From an uncultured Eubacteriales bacterium (GTDB lineage Bacteria > Bacillota > Clostridia > Oscillospirales > UMGS1783): a stretch of DNA of 5,686 nt. This document shows, piece after piece, positions 1-4,898 of this stretch. The notes below the pieces were generated by a model that was not told the origin of the DNA, did no database searches, and was given only the letters and a program-made list of their open reading frames with translations. The position numbers and the translations under genes were made by a program. Position 1 is the first letter of the stretch, and every line of letters begins with the position of its first letter. The stretch lies in contig USJY01000109.1 of assembly GCA_900555065.1 (NCBI GenBank), positions 1 to 5,686 on the forward strand, read 5' to 3'.

Positions 1-282
1 ACCCATGCTCTGTCCGATTACGACGTAATCTATCTTGGCACGCCTAACTGGTGGAGCACCATCGCGCCTCCGATCGCAACGTTTTTGGAGGAAAACGACC
101 TGCGCGGCAAGACGATCGCGCCCTTTATAACGCACGGCGGCGGCGGAAAAGGGCATGCCGACCGCGACCTGAAGGCGCTCTGCCCGCAGGCCAGGGTGAC
201 GGATATGCTGGCCCTGTACGGCCGGGGCGGGATGGCCGCAGGCCGTGAGATTGCGGCCTGGCGTGAAAAGAACGGTCTGTAA
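1..282 (+). CDS. Flavodoxin family protein, 3' end (5' truncated by window)
   Basis: The reading frame is open from base 1 to a TAA at 280-282 and gives the last 93 residues of the protein. Visible are the core strand YDVIYLGTPNWW (about residues 7-18), the following APPIATFLEEN helix (about 22-32), the strand GKTIAPFITHGGGG (about 35-48), and a C-terminal helix ending in AAWREKNGL. In flavodoxin-fold proteins the TPxWW segment and the THGGGG loop surround the FMN isoalloxazine ring. This version matches the short-chain flavodoxin_4-type proteins of Firmicutes rather than classical electron-transfer flavodoxins. It is probably a cytosolic FMN-dependent electron carrier or small reductase; the partner is unknown. 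The N-terminal phosphate-binding loop lies outside the window. A 190-bp spacer separates it from the next gene, so co-transcription is possible but not shown. The family call is solid; the physiological role is inferred. Confidence 0.88.
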   Translation, partial: THALSDYDVIYLGTPNWWSTIAPPIATFLEENDLRGKTIAPFITHGGGGKGHADRDLKALCPQARVTDMLALYGRGGMAAGREIAAWREKNGL

Positions 283-409
283 GGAAAACGGGTACAAAAA
301 GCATTTCCGGTTCGCAGCGCTTCTGTGCCGCTTGCGTGCGCAGGCGGGGTACAGGACGGGCGGGTCGACATAGCCGGGTGACTGGCCGTGAACACGCTGC
401 CGGCGCAAG

Positions 410-421
410 CCGCCGCGGCGG
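410..421. repeat. 12-bp GC-only palindrome
   Basis: CCGCCGCGGCGG is a perfect 12-bp palindrome in the spacer upstream of the CMD/cupin gene. It could be an operator or simply reflect the GC-rich composition. No promoter was convincingly identified near it. Confidence 0.3.
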
Positions 422-433
422 AGAAAATGGAAA

Positions 434-450
434 CGCCCCGTTTCGGGGCG
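434..450 (+). other. Hairpin in 5' leader of CMD/cupin gene
   Basis: CGCCCCG-TTT-CGGGGCG forms a perfect 7-bp GC-rich stem with a 3-nt loop. It ends 7 nt before the AGGAG ribosome binding site (458-462) of the gene starting at 473. No T-run follows, so it is not a normal intrinsic terminator. It may stabilise the 5' end of the transcript or affect ribosome access. The structure is seen directly; any function is inferred. Confidence 0.5.
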
Positions 451-472
451 GGCAGACAGGAGTGAATTACAT

Positions 473-1258
473 ATGGCAACGGAAAAAGTGACTGCGGGCA
501 GAGACGCGCTCGGCGCGTTCGCCCCGAAATTTGCAGAACTGAACGACGACGTGCTGTTCGGGCAGGTGTGGTCGAGAGAACAGCTTCTCTCTCCCCGGGA
601 CCGGAGCCTGATTACCGTTACGGCCCTGCTTTCGAGCGGCGTTCTGGACTCTTCGCTGGCCTTTCACATGCAGAAGGCAAAGGAGAACGGGCTGACAAAA
701 ACGGAAATTGCCGAGGCGCTTACGCAGCTGGCATTTTACAGCGGCTGGCCCAAAGCGTGGGCCGCCTTCCGCATGGCGCTGGAGGTCTGGAAAGACGGGG
801 ACGGGCAGGCCGGCGCGTTCGAGCCTCTGTTCCCGAAAGGCGCGCCCAACGACGCTTACGCAGCGTACTTCACCGGGCGGAGCTACCTGCACCCGCTCGC
901 GGAAAACCCGCTTGTGTGCAACGTCACCTTTGAGCCGGGCTGCCGCAACTACTGGCATATACACAGGGCGGACGCGGGCGGCGGCCAGGTCCTGCTCTGC
1001 ACCGACGGACAGGGCTGGTACCAGGCGTGGGGAGAACCGGCGCGTCGGCTGCGGCCGGGAGATACGGTCGTCATCCCCGCGGGCGTGAAACACTGGCACG
1101 GCGCGGCGCAGGACGGCTGGTTTTCGCATCTGTCCATAGAAGTCCCCGGTGAAAACACGTCCACACAGTGGCTTGAGCCGGTTGGAGACGCACAGTACGG
1201 CGCGCTGGAATCATGCGCGCGCCCGTGCGGGGGAACCGGACAGGGCCCGGACGAATGA
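473..1258 (+). CDS. Carboxymuconolactone decarboxylase-like / cupin fusion protein
   Basis: This 261-residue protein has two domains. Residues ~10-105 form a CMD-like helical domain with the segment FHMQKAKENGLTKTEIAEAL (64-83), then YSGWPKA (89-95). His65 occupies the conserved histidine position. The AhpD-type CxxC pair is absent, the position reading LDSSLAFH, so thiol peroxidase activity is not expected. Residues ~140-235 form a cupin: motif 1 contains HIH (His162, His164) followed by Gln172, and motif 2 is PAGVKHWHG (202-210). These are likely metal ligands, with Gln in the usual Glu position. The ATG follows AGGAG at 458-462 with a 10-nt gap. Such CMD-cupin fusions are common in gut Firmicutes beside flavodoxins and oxidoreductases, as here, and are often annotated only by domain; the reaction is unknown. 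The last ~16 residues (two Cys, Gly/Pro-rich) look like an extension past the usual family end. Confidence 0.9.
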   Translation: MATEKVTAGRDALGAFAPKFAELNDDVLFGQVWSREQLLSPRDRSLITVTALLSSGVLDSSLAFHMQKAKENGLTKTEIAEALTQLAFYSGWPKAWAAFRMALEVWKDGDGQAGAFEPLFPKGAPNDAYAAYFTGRSYLHPLAENPLVCNVTFEPGCRNYWHIHRADAGGGQVLLCTDGQGWYQAWGEPARRLRPGDTVVIPAGVKHWHGAAQDGWFSHLSIEVPGENTSTQWLEPVGDAQYGALESCARPCGGTGQGPDE

Positions 1259-1270
1259 ACATACTGAACG

Positions 1271-1277
1271 AGGTGAG
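1271..1277 (+). promoter_or_regulatory. Ribosome binding site that fixes the start of the 82-aa gene
   Basis: AGGTGAG lies just upstream of the ATG at 1281, with 7 nt between its AGG core and the ATG. The frame is open upstream to 1149 within the CMD/cupin gene, but that upstream part has no ribosome binding site and low-complexity Arg/His/Thr-rich content. The start at 1281 is therefore preferred. Confidence 0.7.
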
Positions 1278-1280
1278 AAG

Positions 1281-1529
1281 ATGGCAGAGGCAAACGACAC
1301 TTTCGGCCGCCTGTATCAGAACCTGATAGACGCAGGCTGCAGTGCGGAGACTGTAGCGCAGTGCATGGAACTTGCAAAGCGGGGGAATACGCCGGCTGTT
1401 CTGGCCGCGCTCAACCGGCACAGAGCCGCGCTGCTGGATACGGTCCGCGCAGGCCAGAAACGGATTGACTGCCTGGATTATCTGATCTATCAAATACAAA
1501 ACGACAAAATGCAGGAGGTTTTTACATGA
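1281..1529 (+). CDS. Small helical protein of unknown function (82 aa)
   Basis: This is a small cytosolic protein with no signal peptide or membrane segment. It reads as three or four helices: FGRLYQNLIDAG (8-19), SAETVAQCMELAKRG (21-35), TPAVLAALNRHRAALLDTVRAGQ (37-59) and a terminal IDCLDYLIYQIQND (62-75). Three cysteines (20, 28, 64) are spread out and do not form an obvious metal site. The last part, an Arg/Leu-rich helix running into IDCLDYLIY, resembles the C-terminal helix of some MerR-family regulators, but no DNA-binding domain is present. It may be a stand-alone partner or effector-binding remnant. The gene starts 22 nt after the CMD/cupin stop, and its TGA overlaps the ADH start (ATGA), indicating translational coupling and a role linked to that operon. 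I do not recognise a named family and assign no function. Confidence 0.8.
   Translation: MAEANDTFGRLYQNLIDAGCSAETVAQCMELAKRGNTPAVLAALNRHRAALLDTVRAGQKRIDCLDYLIYQIQNDKMQEVFT
1513..1518 (+). promoter_or_regulatory. Consensus ribosome binding site of the iron-ADH gene
   Basis: AGGAGG lies 7 nt before the ATG at 1526, within the end of the upstream coding sequence. It selects ATG 1526 over the second in-frame ATG at 1532 and permits independent ribosome loading despite the 4-nt gene overlap. Confidence 0.75.
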
Positions 1530-2701
1530 ACATGCACTTTGAATTTGACAATCCCACGAAAATCCTGTTCGGCAGCGGCTCGCTGAATCAGCTCGGCGAT
1601 CAGGCCATGCCCGGCGCAAAGGCGATGGTGCTGATTTCCAACGGGAAGTCCACCCGCGCAGGCGGCTATCTGGACAGGACGGTCGCGCAGCTTGAAAGAG
1701 CGGGCGTGCAGACCGCGGTATGGGACGGGATTATGGAAAATCCGGTGAAAGAGGCGATCATGGCGGGCGCGGCCTTTGCGCGGGAAAACGGCTGCGACTT
1801 CATCGTGGCGCTCGGCGGCGGCGCGGTGTTAGATTCCGCCGTGGCGATTGCGGCCATGGCGACCAACGACGGCGACCTGTGGGACTATATCTCCGGCGGC
1901 ACGGGCAAGGGAAAGCCCTTTGCCAACAGGGGCCTGCCCATTGTGACGATCACCACCACGGCCGGCACGGGTTCGGAGATCAACTGCTGGGGCGTCATCT
2001 CCAACCTGGAAACAAAGGAAAAAATAGGCTTCGGCGACCCTACGCTCACCCCTGTGCTCGCCATTGTCGACCCGGAACTGATGCGGACCGTACCGCCCCG
2101 ATACACGGCCTACCAGGGCTTTGACGCGCTGTTTCACAACACGGAGGTAATGATGTCACGGGCCGGAAACATCCTGAGCGAAACGCTTGCGCTGTCTGCA
2201 ATCGAACACATTGCAAAGTACCTGCCCCGCGCCGTGCGCGACGGGAACGATCTTGAAGCGCGCGAGCACGTCGCGTACGGCAGCATGCTTGCGGGCATGA
2301 CCATGCAGCTCGCCTCCACAACCGCACAGCACTCCATGGAGCACTCCATGAGCGCATATCATCACGACCTTCCCCACGGCGCGGGCCTGATTATGATCTC
2401 GAAGGCGTTTGCGGAATACTTCATCGAACGCCACGCCTGCGACGCGCAGTTTGTCAAAATGGCGCGCGCCATGGGCGTGGAAAACGCCGCCAGGCCGGAG
2501 GACTTTATCGGCGCGCTTGTACAGCTGCAGAAGGATTGCGGCGTGGACGGGCTGAAAATGAGCGATTACGGGATTCAGCCCGACGAGTTCATGACGCTGG
2601 CAAAGGGCGCGCGTTCCATGCAGGGCGGCCTGTACGCCGGCAATCCCTGCGAGCTGTCCGATGAGGACTGCGCCGGCATTTTTGCAAAGGCCTACCGGTG
2701 A
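1526..2701 (+). CDS. Iron-containing alcohol dehydrogenase (butanol dehydrogenase/YqhD-like)
   Basis: At 391 residues this is full length for the group III (iron-type) ADH family, cytosolic enzymes that reduce aldehydes or ketones to alcohols with NAD(P)H. The N-terminal opening FDNPTKILFGSGS (7-19) is typical. The nucleotide-binding segment VALGGGAVLDSA is at 94-105 and TTTAGTGSE at 143-151. Likely metal ligands, by alignment with FucO-type enzymes, are Asp200 and His204 (in GFDALFH), His269 and His284 (in PHG); His273 is the conserved nearby histidine. All are present, so the enzyme should be active. Asp103 in the GGGxxxD motif is often taken to favour NADH in some subfamilies, but cofactor choice is not certain here. 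It is the last gene of the block, followed by a strong terminator. The context (flavodoxin, CMD/cupin) suggests redox balancing or detoxification of reactive carbonyls; the substrate is unknown. Confidence 0.96.
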   Translation: MNMHFEFDNPTKILFGSGSLNQLGDQAMPGAKAMVLISNGKSTRAGGYLDRTVAQLERAGVQTAVWDGIMENPVKEAIMAGAAFARENGCDFIVALGGGAVLDSAVAIAAMATNDGDLWDYISGGTGKGKPFANRGLPIVTITTTAGTGSEINCWGVISNLETKEKIGFGDPTLTPVLAIVDPELMRTVPPRYTAYQGFDALFHNTEVMMSRAGNILSETLALSAIEHIAKYLPRAVRDGNDLEAREHVAYGSMLAGMTMQLASTTAQHSMEHSMSAYHHDLPHGAGLIMISKAFAEYFIERHACDAQFVKMARAMGVENAARPEDFIGALVQLQKDCGVDGLKMSDYGIQPDEFMTLAKGARSMQGGLYAGNPCELSDEDCAGIFAKAYR

Positions 2702-2742
2702 GCGCAGGAGTCGTGCCGTATCGAGCGCGGAACAAATGCAAA

Positions 2743-2780
2743 GGCGGCGCAAGCCTCAGGCTTGCGCCGCCGTGTTTTTT
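2743..2780 (+). terminator. Rho-independent terminator after iron-ADH gene
   Basis: GGCGGCGCAAGCC (2743-2755) pairs perfectly with GGCTTGCGCCGCC (2759-2771) around a TCA loop. GTG and six T (2775-2780) follow. It sits 41 nt after the ADH stop. On the opposite strand the hairpin is followed by TTTGCATTTGTT, so it may also stop weaker minus-strand transcription arriving from the glycosyltransferase gene. Confidence 0.93.
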
Positions 2781-3042
2781 GTTTGGGAATTACCGTTTCC
2801 AACGGAAAAGAAGCCCCGGAAAAAGCGTGCGCCTCTGGCAGCGGTCCAAACGACGCGGACGGGTGCGGCTCTGGACAGGGGGCTTTCGTCCGCGCGCCGG
2901 TCGCCCGGCGGCTGGCTGCAGGGCAAAAGCGGCAGGCATATAGCTAGCGCCGGCTTGTAACGCGCGCGCCGGGACCAGGCCCTTACAGAGCCGGCTCCGG
3001 CCGCCGGCATAGCCTGCGGCTTTAACGCTTGCGCGCAGGACT
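2781..3042. other. GC-rich intergenic spacer between convergent genes, no gene recognised
   Basis: Open frames here on both strands give Arg/Ala/Pro-rich translations without family-like motifs or good ribosome binding sites, so I call it non-coding. It holds a small hairpin CCGTT-TCC-AACGG (2793-2805), a 10-bp palindrome GAGCCGGCTC (2988-2997) and an imperfect 9-bp hairpin at 3000-3020. No tRNA, repeat array or insertion-sequence end was seen. Confidence 0.5.
3000..3020 (-). other. Imperfect hairpin just downstream of glycosyltransferase gene
   Basis: On the minus strand GCCGCAGGC-TAT-GCCGGCGGC forms a 9-bp stem with one A-G mismatch, 22 nt past the glycosyltransferase stop. No T-run follows, so it would be a poor intrinsic terminator. 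It could protect the 3' end of the transcript. The structure is read from sequence; the function is speculative. Confidence 0.3.
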
Positions 3043-4032
3043 CTATCCGACCAGTTTGCGCTGTTTTTTATGGTATGCCGAAGTAATGAGCGCATATGCC
3101 CAGCCGCCCAGCAGCAGCGCCGTAAGCGCTATTTTTCTCTTTGTGCCGGTGTAGCGGTTCCGAAGAATGTGAAAGTAATTGGCGCGCAGGGTACGGACGA
3201 TTTTTTTATAGTCGGCGTCCCGGACATACCCCTCGGTTTTAAGCATTTTATCCAGTACGTAAAAATGCGCCCAATAATAGCGGAAATCGGCCAGTTCCAT
3301 ATACTCCGGGTGATTTTGCTGAATAAACCTGCGGTTCTCGGTGTACGCCTCGATCACATTCATATCCCGCGGCTTATACCGCGACGTGGTAATACTGTCC
3401 TCCCTGTGCACATAGTAGTACTTGGGCGCCGTATCAATCACAACCGTCTTCACGCCGGCCAACAGTTTTACCATGATAAATGCGTCCTCCGACAATTTGC
3501 CGACGGGGAATCGAATCCCGTTGAATATTTCCTTTTTAAACAGTTTGTTTACGGCGTTGACAGAAATCTTATCTCCGCGCAGGACCAGCGCGGCCGCCTC
3601 AACGCCGCTGAGCGTCGTATAATCGACAGTTGCGCTCTCCCGTTTCAGCTTGTCGGCGTAAAGATGGTAAATGCCGCATATGGAGACGTCGGCGTTTTCC
3701 CGCTGCATATTCGTATACAGAAGCTCCATCATATCCGGCTCGATAAAGTCGTCGCTGTCAATAAAGGCGACAAGATCCGCCGCCGCCTCGTCTATTCCGC
3801 GGTTGCGGGCGTCCGCCAGGCCGCCGTTTTCCTTGTGTATTACCCGTATGCGGTCGTCCTCTTTTGCGCAGCTGTCGCACATTGCGCCGGAACCGTCCGT
3901 GGATCCGTCGTCCACCAGCAGGATCTCAAGCTGCGGCAGGCTCTGCGCCCTGATCGACTGGACGCATTTGTCCAAATATTTTTCCACGTTATACACCGGA
4001 ACGACTACGCTGATCAAAGGCTTGTGCTCCAT
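3043..4032 (-). CDS. Family 2 glycosyltransferase (GT-A fold)
   Basis: This 329-residue protein begins with the standard GT2 N-terminus PLISVVVPVYNVEKYLDKCV (5-24). LLVDDGSTDGS (38-48) follows, with the nucleotide-binding Asp pair. NGGLADARNRGI (69-80) and FIDSDDFIEPD (90-100) come next, the latter holding the DxD metal site. NKLFKKEIF (162-170) and KLSEDAFI (179-186) mark the acceptor side, with Glu182/Asp183 as the likely base region. The C-terminus has a hydrophobic stretch (about 301-317) followed by basic residues (KKQRK), suggesting peripheral or single-helix attachment to the inner face of the membrane. It transfers a sugar from a nucleotide donor to a growing glycan; donor and acceptor are not predictable. 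ATG 4032 has GGAGG (4038-4042) 5 nt upstream, inside the 12-nt gap after the LicD-like gene, so the two are almost certainly co-transcribed. The pair fits a capsule or cell-wall glycan locus. Confidence 0.95.
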   Translation of the reverse strand: MEHKPLISVVVPVYNVEKYLDKCVQSIRAQSLPQLEILLVDDGSTDGSGAMCDSCAKEDDRIRVIHKENGGLADARNRGIDEAAADLVAFIDSDDFIEPDMMELLYTNMQRENADVSICGIYHLYADKLKRESATVDYTTLSGVEAAALVLRGDKISVNAVNKLFKKEIFNGIRFPVGKLSEDAFIMVKLLAGVKTVVIDTAPKYYYVHREDSITTSRYKPRDMNVIEAYTENRRFIQQNHPEYMELADFRYYWAHFYVLDKMLKTEGYVRDADYKKIVRTLRANYFHILRNRYTGTKRKIALTALLLGGWAYALITSAYHKKQRKLVG

Positions 4033-4044
4033 TTGAACCTCCGT

Positions 4045-4896
4045 CTATTTCACGCAATAATACTTTCCCTTATACTTCTTGTAACTGTTATGCAGGTCGT
4101 AAAAGACCAGGTCGTGGCCCGTCGTCCGCTTTTCCTCCGGCGGCGGCGTCATATAATCCCCAAACGCGATTTTCAAATACGCGTCATAGCCCGCCGGCAG
4201 GGGCAGCATATGCCCTTCAAAGGGCTTGTATACGGCGCTGCGGAACGCCTCGGCCGGATACTCGTTGCGCATGTAATGATACCAGGCGCACAGTTCCGTC
4301 ACCTTGTCGCACTTGTCCATATCGAACCGGCTCATACGCCGTTCGGCAAAGGACCACACTTTATACTTGAGGTCGTCGGTAAACGCAAGCTTGAGCAGCA
4401 GGCTGCTGAAAATCCGCGCCGCCTTGCCTTTGCTGGTCACCGGCTCTCTCGTATTGAACATGGAATACAGCAGCGCCCACAGGATCTGCGTCTTGCGCTT
4501 GAATCTGGAGCTTGGGCATCCGTCGATGGGCAGTATGTCCAGCCGGATTCCGTGGGCCGTGTCCAAATCGTACTGCCGCTGCTTGATAAAAGTCGTATTT
4601 TCATCGCTGATTGTGGCGAACAGAAGCCGCGTATAATGGTCCCGGGTTGTCCTTGTGTAACGGTAACGGCTGGTATCCGCCTGTTCGGCCCATCCCTGCG
4701 GCAGCCGTTCGTAGTCCTTTCGCGGCATAAAAACGTCGATATCGTCGTCCCAGGGAATGAATCCCTGGTTTCGCAGCGCGCCGATACAGCAGGCCGCCGC
4801 GGCCCAGAACAGCAGATTCTCCGTATCCAGATAAAACAGCAGCGCCGCAACCAGCAGGAACCCGCCGCTGATCTCCACATGCCTCCAGCGCAGCAT
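4045..4896 (-). CDS. Chimeric ORF: M50 (SpoIVFB-like) N-terminus joined to LicD-family transferase
   Basis: The frame encodes 283 residues. Residues ~38-283 are LicD-like: GALRNQGFIPWDDDIDVFMP (39-58) carries the nucleotidyltransferase-fold acidic motif WDDDID, followed by RKDYERL, GIRLDILPIDG (116-126) and AYLKIAFGDYMTPPP (239-253). LicD proteins transfer phosphocholine or related phospho-groups to surface glycans. Residues 1-38 do not look like a LicD N-terminus. RHVEISGGFLLVAALLFYLD (5-24) and the hydrophobic LLFWAAAACCI (28-38) resemble the first membrane segments of a SpoIVFB-like M50 protease, whose HExxH should come next but is missing. The usual LicD Gly-Gly/Ser before the LGA(V/L)R segment reads AAC here. 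The start codon is 2 nt after the M23 stop, as for a spoIVFA-spoIVFB-type pair, with no clear ribosome binding site. If genuine, neither activity is assured; an assembly chimera is a serious alternative. Confidence 0.8.
   Translation of the reverse strand: MLRWRHVEISGGFLLVAALLFYLDTENLLFWAAAACCIGALRNQGFIPWDDDIDVFMPRKDYERLPQGWAEQADTSRYRYTRTTRDHYTRLLFATISDENTTFIKQRQYDLDTAHGIRLDILPIDGCPSSRFKRKTQILWALLYSMFNTREPVTSKGKAARIFSSLLLKLAFTDDLKYKVWSFAERRMSRFDMDKCDKVTELCAWYHYMRNEYPAEAFRSAVYKPFEGHMLPLPAGYDAYLKIAFGDYMTPPPEEKRTTGHDLVFYDLHNSYKKYKGKYYCVK
4750..4768. repeat. Perfect 7-bp inverted repeat beside the chimera junction
   Basis: CCAGGGA-ATGAA-TCCCTGG forms a hairpin-capable inverted repeat. It lies inside the coding sequence for the conserved LicD segment QGFIPW, 12 to 40 bp from the inferred junction at 4780-4790. 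It may be only a codon coincidence, but such structures can favour template switching. Confidence 0.55.
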
Positions 4897-4898
4897 GC

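Noticed and set aside
330..345. Small stem GCTTGC/GCAGGC after the flavodoxin gene as a possible terminator
   Set aside because: The stem is short with a wobble pair and no T-run follows.
467..1129. 220-codon minus-strand open frame opposite the CMD/cupin gene
   Set aside because: Its translation is Arg/Pro/Val-rich without motifs; the plus-strand frame carries clear CMD and cupin signatures.
1255..1326. ATG overlapping the CMD/cupin stop (ATGA), opening a short ~23-codon frame
   Set aside because: It has no ribosome binding site, ends quickly and is out of frame with the better-supported start at 1281.
2156..2752. 198-codon minus-strand open frame opposite the ADH gene
   Set aside because: Antisense shadow of a well-conserved iron-ADH; no ribosome binding site or family motif, and it runs into the terminator.
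2661..2960. Plus-strand open frame running from the ADH end through the terminator
   Set aside because: It spans the strong terminator hairpin and has an Arg/Ala-rich, motif-free translation without a ribosome binding site.
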